A DNA stretch of 64,000 nucleotides from Nocardia sp. NBC_00508 (GCF_036346875.1 NZ_CP107852.1:7440001-7504000); one strand, 5' to 3'; counted from the stretch's first letter, positions 7,231 through 16,308 are shown. Notes: generated by a model not told the origin, from the sequence alone. Translations and numbers: made by a program.

Positions 7231-9483
7231 ATGGCGCACCCCGCCCCGCCGGTTCCGGGCGCGACGGTCGCATCGGGCCGCTCGCCTACCGAATCGCGGG
7301 GCACTGAAGTCGCCGAAGTGGTGGAGCGCTTCGCCGACGCGTGGCGCACGGCCACGACACCACCGGACTTGGCCGCCTACTTGCCCGACTCCGCCGCGAT
7401 CCGCCGGGTGTCGCTGATCGAACTGATCAAGGTCGACCTGGCCAACCGATGGGGCCGCGGAGCCGCCCCGAAACGGCTGGCCGACTACGCCGAAGAACTG
7501 CCGGAACTACGCACGTGGCCGCTGCCACCGGATCTGATCTACGAGGAATTCCATGTCCGCAGGCACGCGGGCAGCTCGGTCGACGTCGCCGAGTACACCG
7601 CCGCGTACCCCGAGCAGGCCGACCAGCTCTCGGAGATGCTCGCGACCGACGACTACCACAGCACGCTGACGGTCGCGGCCGAACCGGCGAACCTCGACGA
7701 ACTCGAAGCCGGACAGAAGATCGATGACTTCGACCTGATGACCGGTCTCGGACGCGGCGCCTTCGCCCGGGTCTTCCTGGCTCGGCAACGGTCGATGCAG
7801 CGACTGGTGGCGGTGAAGATCTCCCGTGACAAGGGCACCGAGCCGCAGACGCTGGCCCAGCTCGACCATGACTACATCGTGCGGGTCTTCGATCAGCGCG
7901 TGCTGCCAAGCCGGAAACTGCGCCTGCTGTATATGCAGTACGTCCCGGGCGGCACGCTGTTCACCGTGCTCGAGCGCGTCCGGGCGACACCGCCGGCGCG
8001 GCGCGGCGGCACGATGCTGCTGGCAGTCATCGATGAAGTACTCGCCGCGAAAGGGGAGATCCAGCCCAGCGAGTCGCCGCTGCGGGCGGAGCTGACCGGG
8101 TTGTCGTGGCCGGAAACCGTCGCGTGGCTCGGGCGCCGCGTGGCCGACGCGCTCGACTACGCGGGCCGGGCGGGCGTGCTGCACCGCGACGTCAAACCGG
8201 CCAATGTCCTGCTCACCGCCGACGGCGTCCCCAAGCTTGCCGATTTCAATATCAGCTTCAGCGGCAACGTCTCCGGCGACAGCCCGGTCGCCTACTTCGG
8301 CGGTTCGCTGGCGTACATGTCGCCGGAGCAACTCGCCGCCTTACACCCGGACCTGCCGACCTCGGCCGAGGATCTCGATACCCGCAGCGATCTCTTCGCT
8401 TTGGCCGTCGTGCTCTGGGAATTGCTCACCGGCCGCAAGCCTTTCGACGACGACGCGGTGACCGGCGGTGACCGTACCGCCCTGGACGGGATGCTGGAGC
8501 GCCGAGCGCACAGCCCGCAGGCGCTGCCCTACACGGATCTGCCACCGGATTGCCCCGCGGCGCTGCAACGTGCCCTGGTCAGGGCGCTCGACCCCGAACC
8601 GGCCAACCGCTGGTCGTGCGGCGCCGACATGGCGCAGCAGCTGGCGGTGTGCCTCGATGCGCGTGCCCGCGACCTCGTCGATCCACCGCCCGGTAGTTGG
8701 CGCCTGCGCTCCCGTCTGCTGATGCATCCGATCATGGCGCTCGCGATCGCCGTGCCGAACGCGCTTGCGATCCTCTACAGCTACAACCACAACCGGACAT
8801 TGATCATCGACAAACTGGACGCCCAGGCGCAGCAGCGCTTCGACCAGATCGCGCTCATGACCTACGCCGTATGCTTCCTGATCGGCTTCGTCGTCACGAA
8901 TCTGCTGATCGCCGGACTCTGGTCGATCGCGCGCGGGCTGCGCAAGGGCAAGTCCTATGCCCCGGAGGCACTCGCCGGGGCCAGAGCCGACACGCTGCAG
9001 CTCGGCAGACGCAATGTGCTCACCTGCTTCGCGCTGTGGGCGATCGCCGGTGTGGTGGTCCCGGTGTCGGTGCGGGTGTCCGGCAATCAGATCACCGCGG
9101 CATCCTACGTTCACTTCTTCATCACCCAGATCGTGTGCGGCGCCATCGCGATGGCCTACCCCTACTTCATGGTGACCTTCTACGCTGTCCGGTCGCTGTA
9201 TCCGATGTTTCTCCCGCATGGCGGACTCGGCGCCGAGGACGCGCATCGCCTGAGGCAACTCGATGCGAGCAGCACATACTTCCTGGCCGTCGCAGCCGCG
9301 GTGCCGCTACTGGGCGTGGCCGGCGTGACCTTCATTCCGGCGGAGGACATTCCCGCCGTGATCGTGCCGCTACGGGTGCTGTGCGTCGGTAGCGCGCTGG
9401 CGTTCGTCGGCGTGTATTGGCTGTTCCGGATGCTCGAAAAGGACCTTGCCGCGCTGGAACGCCTTGCCGCTGCACGTCGATAG
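7231..9483 (+). CDS. Membrane serine/threonine protein kinase with DFN motif
   Basis: A 750-residue protein. Residues about 1-165 form a soluble N-terminal region; about 165-450 form a Hanks-type kinase domain with the glycine loop GLGRGAFARVF (171-181), catalytic VAVK lysine near 196, HRDVKPAN at 318-325 and YMSPEQ near 364. The magnesium-binding DFG is replaced by DFN (338-340, in LADFNIS). From about residue 500 six hydrophobic segments follow, so the kinase domain precedes a polytopic membrane anchor rather than the single helix plus PASTA layout of PknB. Catalytic Lys and both Asp residues are present, so activity is plausible. The next gene downstream encodes a Pro/Ser/Thr-rich protein that could be a substrate (inference). 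Confidence 0.88.
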   Translation: MAHPAPPVPGATVASGRSPTESRGTEVAEVVERFADAWRTATTPPDLAAYLPDSAAIRRVSLIELIKVDLANRWGRGAAPKRLADYAEELPELRTWPLPPDLIYEEFHVRRHAGSSVDVAEYTAAYPEQADQLSEMLATDDYHSTLTVAAEPANLDELEAGQKIDDFDLMTGLGRGAFARVFLARQRSMQRLVAVKISRDKGTEPQTLAQLDHDYIVRVFDQRVLPSRKLRLLYMQYVPGGTLFTVLERVRATPPARRGGTMLLAVIDEVLAAKGEIQPSESPLRAELTGLSWPETVAWLGRRVADALDYAGRAGVLHRDVKPANVLLTADGVPKLADFNISFSGNVSGDSPVAYFGGSLAYMSPEQLAALHPDLPTSAEDLDTRSDLFALAVVLWELLTGRKPFDDDAVTGGDRTALDGMLERRAHSPQALPYTDLPPDCPAALQRALVRALDPEPANRWSCGADMAQQLAVCLDARARDLVDPPPGSWRLRSRLLMHPIMALAIAVPNALAILYSYNHNRTLIIDKLDAQAQQRFDQIALMTYAVCFLIGFVVTNLLIAGLWSIARGLRKGKSYAPEALAGARADTLQLGRRNVLTCFALWAIAGVVVPVSVRVSGNQITAASYVHFFITQIVCGAIAMAYPYFMVTFYAVRSLYPMFLPHGGLGAEDAHRLRQLDASSTYFLAVAAAVPLLGVAGVTFIPAEDIPAVIVPLRVLCVGSALAFVGVYWLFRMLEKDLAALERLAAARR

Positions 9484-9757
9484 TCGGTTGCACGCCGCCA
9501 CCGCCGCTTCGCCGGTGGTGCACGAGGTCCCCCGCACGCTGCACGACCTGTCCGGCCGATCCCGGAAAGCCGACGTCTAACGCCGGCCACGACCCCGGCG
9601 GGACCGTCGAGTGAACTCGTCGGTAGCGTTGTCGCACAGGGGTGCTGCCGAGCGCCAGGGGATTGCGGCGCAGTTCCGGATCGCGGCGAGTACGGTATAC
9701 CCCGCCGCCCGGCGCGGGGGGCGGTGATCGGGATCGGGCGGAAAGGCGGGCGTGAGC

Positions 9758-11641
9758 ATGAACGATCCGTATTCGTCATGGGCTGCCCGGAGTTCGTCGG
9801 AAGAGCCGCCACTGGCCGCGCGCTATCAGAGCGCGGAACCGATCCGCTGGCACGGCAGCATGGTGTATCCGATGTACACCGAGCCGATCGGCCCTGCTCC
9901 GACCACCGTCACCGTGACCATGGTCTCCGCGGCGCCGCCCGCCGGGCTGCGCGGGCTGGGTATCGGGCTGTCCGTAGTCGACGGCTATGTGGACCTGCAC
10001 GGCCGGGCACTGGCCGGAGTCGATGCGTGGAGCGACGCGTTGGCAGCGGGTGTCGGCTTCGACGTGACGCCGACGGCGCCGAGCACGCTGGTCACCCTCA
10101 CCCCGGTCTGGGTGGACGAATTCGGCACTCAGAAGTCCTGGACCGGTAACTACGGCATTGTCGTCGAGCAGCGGCCCGAGGGGCGAGTCGTCTTGTGGTG
10201 CAGCATCGGCGAGGGACCACCGAATTTCGCCAACCTGGTCGTAGAGGTGTCGACCGCTCCCACGGTCGTCACGCAGGACGCGCCCGCCTCGAGTTCACCC
10301 GCCACGACACCGATAACCATGAGCGCGCCCGCGGCACGGTCCGCACTCGCGGCGGGTCCGCCCACGGCACCGACAATGCCGGTTCCTCGCATCGACGCCG
10401 GTTCCCCGGGTGAACCCGCCCCTTCTGTCGATCGCCCCCCCGCCGATCCATCGCCGTCCGGGAACGGTCATCCATCTGCCAACGAGCAAGCGGCGCACAG
10501 CCCACCGCACCGGCCCGCGGGCAGGCTCTTCACGAACCTGCAGTCGTCACGGGCCGCGCGGCCCACCCCCGAAGCATCGCAGTCGTCTCTGGGGTCGCTG
10601 GTTTCGAACCCGCAACCCGCGGCGGACATCCCCTCCCTACCGAGCACATCGAACAAGCAGCCCACCGCAGATGCCTCGCACCGTGCTCCGAGCTCACTGG
10701 CCGGTAACAGGCAACCCCCGGCAGATTCCTGGCCGCCCACTCGCAACACACTGGCCAGTGACACACAGCTCGCGACCGAATCCGCACACCATATGCCCAT
10801 CACGAACGCTCCACCCGCTCCGGATACATCGCATTCAGCACCCAGCCCCCACCTGGCCCCCGCGCATCCGGGCCCGCAGGGTACTTCCCACCCTCCGGCG
10901 GCGCAGGCATGGCCTGCCCAAGACTCCCCCACACGACCAGCGCCCGATGTGCCGCGCTCTGCCTCCAGGCCCCCGGCCGCGGACAGTGATGGTCCTTTCG
11001 GCCCACTGATCCCGGACGAGCGGCCCGCAGCAGACGTTTCGCGTCTGGCATTCAACCGGCTGGGCGCAAGCACATGGGACACAACGGATGCTTCGTCTCC
11101 CGGCCCGCTGGTCACCACCACGCAGACAGCGGCAGAAGCTTTGCGCCCGGCCTCCGGCCCTCTGGCCGTGCCTACGCAACAGCGCGCGGACACGCCTGTG
11201 GCCGAATCGAGCTCACAGATTTCCGACACACCGTCGACTCCGACCGTGCTGCCGCGGCTCGACGAGCTATCCACGGCGACCGATGCGCCTCGAAACGAGA
11301 CAACACGGCAGTCCGGCGACCTCGGTTATCGCGGCGCCCTCTACGACCTCGGCGTCGCCATGCATCGCCGCGGTGAGGAGCAACAGGCGTGCGGGCTCTG
11401 GGCACAGGCCTCCGCGGCCGGCCATGCGGGCGCCGCATACGAGCTGGGCGCGGTCCGGTACCGCCACGGTGACACTGCCGGGGCCGAATCCTGGTGGCAC
11501 ACCGCTGCCGAGCGCGGCGAACCGCGCGCCATCGCCGGACTCGCCGACCTGCTCGAGCAACAGGGCAAGCACACCGAAGCGAGGTCTTGGCGAACCTACG
11601 CCGCCGAGCAGCAAGCCTCGGATGTGGCCGGTCAGCCGTAA
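9758..11641 (+). CDS. Pro/Ser/Thr-rich protein with C-terminal TPR/Sel1-like repeats
   Basis: A 627-residue protein from the ATG at 9758; a GTG at 9752 would add two residues. Residues 1-160 are a compact beta-rich domain (VTVTMVSAAPPAGLRG, KSWTGNYGIVVEQRPEG). Residues 170-510 are a low-complexity segment rich in Pro, Ser, Ala and Thr, with recurring motifs such as NPQPAADIPS, NKQPTADASH and NRQPPADS. Residues 525-620 contain two to three Sel1/TPR-like repeats (ALYDLGVAMHRRGEEQQACGLWAQAS, AAYELGAVRYRHGDTAGAESWWHTAA). There is no signal peptide. The disordered segment resembles phospho-acceptor linkers and the kinase gene is immediately upstream, 270 bp away. Function unknown; a scaffold or kinase substrate is inference. 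Confidence 0.72.
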   Translation: MNDPYSSWAARSSSEEPPLAARYQSAEPIRWHGSMVYPMYTEPIGPAPTTVTVTMVSAAPPAGLRGLGIGLSVVDGYVDLHGRALAGVDAWSDALAAGVGFDVTPTAPSTLVTLTPVWVDEFGTQKSWTGNYGIVVEQRPEGRVVLWCSIGEGPPNFANLVVEVSTAPTVVTQDAPASSSPATTPITMSAPAARSALAAGPPTAPTMPVPRIDAGSPGEPAPSVDRPPADPSPSGNGHPSANEQAAHSPPHRPAGRLFTNLQSSRAARPTPEASQSSLGSLVSNPQPAADIPSLPSTSNKQPTADASHRAPSSLAGNRQPPADSWPPTRNTLASDTQLATESAHHMPITNAPPAPDTSHSAPSPHLAPAHPGPQGTSHPPAAQAWPAQDSPTRPAPDVPRSASRPPAADSDGPFGPLIPDERPAADVSRLAFNRLGASTWDTTDASSPGPLVTTTQTAAEALRPASGPLAVPTQQRADTPVAESSSQISDTPSTPTVLPRLDELSTATDAPRNETTRQSGDLGYRGALYDLGVAMHRRGEEQQACGLWAQASAAGHAGAAYELGAVRYRHGDTAGAESWWHTAAERGEPRAIAGLADLLEQQGKHTEARSWRTYAAEQQASDVAGQP

Positions 11642-11718
11642 CTTGCCACGGCGAACTCTATCGACCCGGCTGATCGGGTCAGGATCGCTGAACGTCGCGG
11701 AAAAGAATTGGCGCGCGG

Positions 11719-11856
11719 ATGCGGGTCTGCCGTAAGTTCCGAAGCATGTTGGTCAATGCGGGTGTGAATGCGCCGTGCGCAGTCGGCGCGTACTACATCC
11801 GCCCTCGTACGGATGCCTGGACTCTGCCAGCGCACCGTATCACCCCGCTCTGCTGA
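11719..11856 (+). CDS. Candidate leader peptide of the erm gene
   Basis: A short reading frame precedes erm. Starting at ATG 11719 it encodes 45 residues; from the in-frame ATG 11746 it encodes 36, beginning MLVNAGVNAPCAVG. Both contain YYIRPRTDAW. The Arg-Pro-Arg there matches the Arg/Lys-X-Arg/Lys motif at which macrolide-bound ribosomes stall in several known Erm leader peptides (established for ErmDL-type leaders). The TGA at 11854-11856 is immediately followed by three hairpins ahead of erm. No strong ribosome binding site is visible for either ATG, so the start, and the peptide itself, remain candidates. Confidence 0.42.
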   Translation: MRVCRKFRSMLVNAGVNAPCAVGAYYIRPRTDAWTLPAHRITPLC

Positions 11857-11970
11857 TTCCGTTCGATCGGAATCCCAGTCCCGCGGCCGGTACCGGCCGT
11901 CGTTTCCGCTGTGCTCTGGCATGGGTCCGGGCGAATCACCCTTCCTGATTCGACCACTCCGTTCGGAGGA
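11855..11970 (+). promoter_or_regulatory. Candidate translational/transcriptional attenuator hairpins of erm
   Basis: Three perfect inverted repeats lie between the leader stop and the erm start. GATTCCG/CGGAATC at 11855-11874 has a 6-nt loop. CGGCCGGT with its own complement at 11884-11899 is followed by a short T-rich stretch. CGAATCA/TGATTCG at 11932-11952 has a 7-nt loop. A fourth small stem, CTCC at 11957-11960 with GGAG at 11965-11968, would hide the Shine-Dalgarno GGAGGA (11965-11970). The outer arms GATTCCG and TGATTCG are similar, so alternative pairings are possible. This is the expected layout for antibiotic-induced attenuation. Confidence 0.45.
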
Positions 11971-11975
11971 CACCC

Positions 11976-12788
11976 ATGTCCCGTCATCGCTCTCTTTCGC
12001 GTGCCCACGGCAGCATGCCCCCCACCGCGAGCACTCGAAAGCGGCTGTCGCAGAACTTCCTCACCGATGCCGGCGCTGCCCGCCTGATCGTGCGCACATC
12101 CGGTATCGGCGCCGACGACCTAGTGTTGGAGATCGGACCCGGTGACGGCATGCTGACCCGGCGATTGCTCGACACGGCAGGCCGTGTCCATGCCTATGAG
12201 AAGGACCCGCATTACGCGGATCTGCTGCGTCGCAGGTACGCGGACGATCCGCGAATCCGCTTGTATCACCGGGATTTCCGCACCGTGCGAGCTCCACTGG
12301 AGCCGTTCGCCGTGGTAGCCAATGTGCCGTTCGCCATCACGACCGACATCGTGCGCTGGTGCCTGGCCGCGCGGTCGCTCACCTCGGCCACCTTGCTCAC
12401 CCAAATCGAATTCGCCCGCAAGCATTCCGGAGACTACGGCCGCTGGACCAAGCTCGCCGTCAGCCATTGGCCCACGACAGCGATCGAGCTCGGCGCACGC
12501 ATCGGCCGGCACAGCTTCCACCCGGTGCCGCGTGTCGACACAGCCATCCTGCGGCTGCGCAACCGCCCCGATCCGTTGCTCCCGCGCGAGCTGATCGGCG
12601 ACTACCGCAGGATGGTCGAACTCGGTTTCTCCGGAGTCGGCGGCTCCCTGGCCGCGTCACTGCGCAGGGAGTTCCCGGCCGGCGCCGTACGCGCCTCCTG
12701 CGCGGCGGCCGGAATTCCGCTCGACCAGCCGGTCGGGCTGGTCTCACTCGATCGCTGGCTGGCCCTCTACCGAGCCCTGCGCATGTGA
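11976..12788 (+). CDS. erm: Erm-type 23S rRNA (adenine-N6) methyltransferase
   Basis: The 270-residue protein carries the full Erm/KsgA methyltransferase signature: RKRLSQNFL at residues 22-30, SAM motif I VLEIGPGDGMLTRRLL, the acidic YEKD of motif II, catalytic motif IV VVANVPF (N-[VI]-P-[FY]), the Erm-specific YGRWTKL and FHPVPRVDTAILRL. Erm enzymes mono- or dimethylate A2058 of 23S rRNA and give macrolide-lincosamide-streptogramin B resistance. The ATG at 11976 has a good GGAGGA six bases upstream. The family in actinobacteria is often an intrinsic resistance gene. It has no coupled transporter or biosynthesis gene here, so a resistance role without macrolide production is likely. KsgA is less likely because of the basic N-terminal tail and the Erm-type motif IV context. 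Confidence 0.9.
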   Translation: MSRHRSLSRAHGSMPPTASTRKRLSQNFLTDAGAARLIVRTSGIGADDLVLEIGPGDGMLTRRLLDTAGRVHAYEKDPHYADLLRRRYADDPRIRLYHRDFRTVRAPLEPFAVVANVPFAITTDIVRWCLAARSLTSATLLTQIEFARKHSGDYGRWTKLAVSHWPTTAIELGARIGRHSFHPVPRVDTAILRLRNRPDPLLPRELIGDYRRMVELGFSGVGGSLAASLRREFPAGAVRASCAAAGIPLDQPVGLVSLDRWLALYRALRM

Positions 12789-13038
12789 CCGGTGTGGCCG
12801 GTCGGCTGAGCGGGCCGAGGCTCGCACGACGGCCGAAGATATGGGCAGCGGCATCCGGCGCCCGGACCATGGCGGCTGGCGGGCCGACCGCGTCATCTCG
12901 GCGATCGAGCATTTGCCCGAGATGACGCGGCCGACGGCCCACCTGTGCCGGACGATGTCGGCAGCCACATTGATGCCGACATCGTCCAGCGGTGGACCAC
13001 ATCCGCGGTCGAGCCCGAACCCGCGCGTGACGGCTCGG

Positions 13039-13956
13039 TCAGGCCGACAGAGGTGTGAAGTCGCGGCTGCCGATGTAGCCCGGCCGCGGTGCCGGCGCGG
13101 CGAACGGCTCGACGAGGGCGTTCTCCACGCTGTTGAACACCACGAAAATATTCGAGCGGGGGAACGGCGTGATGTTGTTCGACGATCCGTGCATCAGGTT
13201 GGAGTCGAACAGCAGCGCCGAGCCCGCCCGGCCGGTGAACTGGCTGATCCCGTACCGGTTCGCCAGCGCGGTGATGTCCTCCGGAGTCGGCACGCCGATC
13301 TCCTGCTCCTGCAACGACTCCCGATAGTGCTCGGCAGGGGTGCTGCCCAGGCACGGCACGAAGGTGTGATGCGAGCCCGGCATCACCATCAGGCTGCCAT
13401 TGATCGGGTAGTTGTCGGTCAGCGCGATCGACAGGCTCACCGCGCGCGGTGCGGGCATCCCGTCCTCGGCGTGCCAGGTCTCGAAATCCGAGTGCCAGTA
13501 GAAACCGGCGCCACGGAAGCCGGGCATGTAGTTGACCCGGCTCTGGTGCACGTACACCTCCGACCCGAGCAGCTGCTCGGCCACCCCGAGCACGCGCGGC
13601 TCGCGCACGAGCTCGGCGATCGCCGCGCTGAGCTTGTGCACCTCGAAGATCGACCGCACCCGGTTCGACGACTTCTCTACGATGAGCCGGTCGTCGTCCC
13701 GCAGCGCGGGATCACCGGCGAGCCGGGTGATCTCGCCGCTGAACTCGGCCACCTCGGCAGGTGTGAGCAACTCGTCGAGGATGGCGAACCCGTCGGCGGC
13801 GAATGACGCGAGCTCCGGGCTGTCGACCTTCCCCCACACCGTCGGGTCGGCGCGCTCCAAGTGCGGAGCGGGTGCGCCGAGCCGGGTCGGGTAGCGATCG
13901 TAGCGGGCGGTCTCGGGCCGACTATCCGTGTGCTGCAGAACCATTGGTGTGCTCAT
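13039..13956 (-). CDS. ectD: Ectoine hydroxylase
   Basis: A 305-residue non-haem Fe(II)/2-oxoglutarate dioxygenase of the PhyH superfamily. The EctD signature is present: FYWHSDFETWHAEDGMPAPR contains the iron-binding His and Asp (HxD), the second iron histidine lies in DSNLMHGSSNN, and the 2-oxoglutarate-binding Arg is in the following FPRSN. It converts ectoine to 5-hydroxyectoine in the cytosol. The frame is open to 14040, but the ATG at 13956 overlaps the ectC stop by 4 bp and gives a family-like N-terminus. It is the last gene of ectABCD. Confidence 0.95.
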   Translation of the reverse strand: MSTPMVLQHTDSRPETARYDRYPTRLGAPAPHLERADPTVWGKVDSPELASFAADGFAILDELLTPAEVAEFSGEITRLAGDPALRDDDRLIVEKSSNRVRSIFEVHKLSAAIAELVREPRVLGVAEQLLGSEVYVHQSRVNYMPGFRGAGFYWHSDFETWHAEDGMPAPRAVSLSIALTDNYPINGSLMVMPGSHHTFVPCLGSTPAEHYRESLQEQEIGVPTPEDITALANRYGISQFTGRAGSALLFDSNLMHGSSNNITPFPRSNIFVVFNSVENALVEPFAAPAPRPGYIGSRDFTPLSA

Positions 13957-14351
13957 CCTCCGATCGTCGCGGCGACCAGCGGGTATACGCCGTCGCTGTC
14001 GTGAACCTCCTGCCCCGTGACCGGCGGGTTGAACACGCACATCATCCGCATCCTGGTGCGGACCTCGAGGCGGTGGCGTTCGTGTCCGTCGAGCAGGTAC
14101 ATCGAGCCGGGCGCGAGCTCGTAGCTGACGTCGTTGTCCAGATCGGTCAACGTGCCCTCACCTTCGATGAGCCACACCGCCTCCACGTGGTGCAGGTAGT
14201 GGAACTCGTGCACCGTGCCCGCGTCGATGGTGGTCTCGTGGAAGGAGAAGCCGGCGCCGTCGCCGCCGAGGACGATGCGCTTGCTGCGCCAGCCCTCGCC
14301 CGCCACGTCCCGCTCGGTGCCGGTGATCTCCGTGGTGGTGCGCACGATCAT
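13953..14351 (-). CDS. ectC: L-ectoine synthase
   Basis: A 132-residue single cupin, the normal EctC length. It begins MIVRTTTEITGTERDV and contains the metal-binding cupin motifs VHEFHYLHHVEAVWLIEGEG and LDGHERHRLE. It cyclises N-gamma-acetyl-diaminobutyrate to ectoine with loss of water, the third step of the compatible-solute pathway. ATG 14351 overlaps the ectB stop by 4 bp, and its own stop overlaps the ectD start, so translation should be coupled. Confidence 0.96.
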   Translation of the reverse strand: MIVRTTTEITGTERDVAGEGWRSKRIVLGGDGAGFSFHETTIDAGTVHEFHYLHHVEAVWLIEGEGTLTDLDNDVSYELAPGSMYLLDGHERHRLEVRTRMRMMCVFNPPVTGQEVHDSDGVYPLVAATIGG

Positions 14352-15625
14352 GCGACCGCTCCCGTGCCACGGCACACCGACTCGACGGCGCCGGCCAGAA
14401 TGTTCAGGCCATGGTCGAGTTCCTGCTCGGTGATCGTCAATGGCGGAAGCAGCTTCACCACCTCGTCGGTGGAACCGGAGGTCTCCACCAGTAGACCACG
14501 CTCGAACGCGATCTGGCAGACCTTGCCCGCCTGCGAGGGGTCGTCGAAGACGATGCCGTGCACGAGACCGCGACCGCGCGTCGAGAGACCCGGGAAGTAT
14601 CCGGCCAGCTCGGCCAAGGTGCGCGCGACCCGCTCCCCCTTGGCTTGGGTCGCGGACTGGAGGGTGTCGTCGGCCCAGTAGTGGCGCAGCGCGGTGGTCG
14701 CGGTGACGAACGCCGGATTGTTGCCACGGAAGGTGCCGTTGTGCTCGCCCGGCGACCACTCGTCCAACTCCGGCTTGAACAGCACCAGCGCCATCGGCAA
14801 GCCGTAGCCACCGATCGACTTCGACAACGTGACGATGTCCGGCGTGATGCCCGCGACCTCGAAGGAGAAGAACGGTCCGGTGCGCCCGCAGCCCATCTGC
14901 ACGTCATCGACGATGAGCAGGATCTCCCTGGCCGCGCACAGCTGGGCGAGGTGACGCAGCCACTCGGCGCGCGCCACGTTGACGCCGCCTTCACCCTGCA
15001 CGGTCTCCACGATCACCGCGGCGGGGCGGTCGAAGCCGGACGAGGTGTCGTCGAGCACCTTCTCCATCCACTGGAAATCGGCGGTGGTGCCGTCGAAGTA
15101 GCCGTCGTAGGGCATGTGCGCGGCGTGCACCAGTGGGACGCCCGCCCCGGCGCGCTTGGCGGCGTTACCCGTGACCGACAGCGCACCGAGGGTCATGCCG
15201 TGAAAGGCGTTGGTGAAGCTGACGATCGTCTCACGGCCGGTGATCTTGCGCGCGAGCTTGAGCGCGGCCTCGACGGCGTTGGCGCCGGTCGGGCCGGGGA
15301 ACTGGACCTTGTAGTCCAGGCCGCGCGGCGCGAACACGGTGTCGCGCAGCGTCTCCAGCAGCTCCCGTTTGGCCGGGGTGGACATGTCCAGGCCATGGGT
15401 GATGCCGTCACTGGCGATGTAGTCCAGCAGCGAGCGTTTCAGCACGTCGTTGTTGTGCCCGTAGTTCAGCGCACCGGCGCCGGCGAAGAAGTCCAGGTAG
15501 TCCTTGCCTTCCTCGTCGCGCAGCCAGCTGCCCTTCGCGGTGGTGAACACGGTGGGCCAGGCGCGGCAGTAACCGCGCACGTTCGATTCCAGGCTCTCGA
15601 AAACAGTGGTGTCTGCGTTGATCAT
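14348..15625 (-). CDS. ectB: Diaminobutyrate-2-oxoglutarate aminotransferase
   Basis: A 425-residue class-III PLP aminotransferase. MINADTTVFESLESNVRGYCR is the typical EctB N-terminus. LIVDDVQMGCGRTG contains the PLP-ring-interacting Asp, and TLSKSIGGYGLPMALVLF carries the Schiff-base lysine. It transaminates aspartate semialdehyde with glutamate to give L-2,4-diaminobutyrate, the first ectoine step. The frame continues upstream to 16228 but that part is the ectA shadow. The start at 15625 overlaps the ectA stop by 4 bp. Confidence 0.96.
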   Translation of the reverse strand: MINADTTVFESLESNVRGYCRAWPTVFTTAKGSWLRDEEGKDYLDFFAGAGALNYGHNNDVLKRSLLDYIASDGITHGLDMSTPAKRELLETLRDTVFAPRGLDYKVQFPGPTGANAVEAALKLARKITGRETIVSFTNAFHGMTLGALSVTGNAAKRAGAGVPLVHAAHMPYDGYFDGTTADFQWMEKVLDDTSSGFDRPAAVIVETVQGEGGVNVARAEWLRHLAQLCAAREILLIVDDVQMGCGRTGPFFSFEVAGITPDIVTLSKSIGGYGLPMALVLFKPELDEWSPGEHNGTFRGNNPAFVTATTALRHYWADDTLQSATQAKGERVARTLAELAGYFPGLSTRGRGLVHGIVFDDPSQAGKVCQIAFERGLLVETSGSTDEVVKLLPPLTITEQELDHGLNILAGAVESVCRGTGAVA

Positions 15626-16224
15626 CGGTGATCCTCCTCGGTGGTGCGGGCGGTCGGTGCGATGCGGTACAGCTCTTCGGATGCGTGGCTGTCCGGGAAG
15701 TCGCCGGCCTCGAACAGGGGGCTCTTGGTGATGTCCGCTCCCCTCGCTCTCGCCACCGACGCGAACATGGCGATGGATGCCGGGTTGTCCGGCGAAATCG
15801 TCGTCTCGAGTACCGAGATCCCCTGGGCCGCGACGCTGTTGAGCAAGGTATGCAGCAGCTCGGTGCCGATGCCGCGGCCGCGCTGTGCCTGATCTACCGC
15901 GATCTGCCAGACGAAGACGGTGTCGGTCGCCTGGGGGCGGATGAATCCGATCACGTATCCCACGATGTGGCCGTCCAGCTCGGCGACCAGCGAGGTTCCG
16001 GCGAAATCGCGGCACCACAGCAGGTAGGCGTAGCTCGAATTGGTGTCGAGCACGGCGGAATCCTTGGCGATCCGCCACATCGGAGCGCCGTCGCCCAGTC
16101 GGGGCGTGCGCAGGACCACGGCCGGCCCGATGTCGTTTCGGGACGGGGTGGCTCTCAGAGCGGCTGCGGCGCTTTCGACGCGCGATCGCTCGATCTCCGC
16201 TGGGGACAGGGTTGGCAGTGACAT
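15622..16224 (-). CDS. ectA: L-2,4-diaminobutyrate N-gamma-acetyltransferase
   Basis: A 200-residue GNAT acetyltransferase with the acetyl-CoA binding loop VDQAQRGRGIGTELLHTLL and the EctA-typical LDTNSSYAYLLWCRDFAGTSLVAE. It acetylates 2,4-diaminobutyrate before EctC cyclisation. It is the first gene of the ectABCD operon, 84 bp downstream of the histidine kinase gene on the same strand. The gap holds a possible promoter (TTCGCA ... GGATAAGT), so the operon may have its own promoter, read-through from the two-component system, or both. Confidence 0.95.
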   Translation of the reverse strand: MSLPTLSPAEIERSRVESAAAALRATPSRNDIGPAVVLRTPRLGDGAPMWRIAKDSAVLDTNSSYAYLLWCRDFAGTSLVAELDGHIVGYVIGFIRPQATDTVFVWQIAVDQAQRGRGIGTELLHTLLNSVAAQGISVLETTISPDNPASIAMFASVARARGADITKSPLFEAGDFPDSHASEELYRIAPTARTTEEDHR

Positions 16225-16308
16225 ACAACTCCCTCGTCGGGTCAGCAGTACTTATCCAGGCTTGCGAAGCGACTTTGAGCTGAAGTGGTCGACTTCTTTA
16301 CGGTCGTG

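Noticed and set aside
13039..14040. Longer start for ectD at 14040
   Set aside because: The added residues are the shadow of ectC, and the ATG at 13956 overlaps the ectC stop by the same 4 bp seen at other ect junctions.
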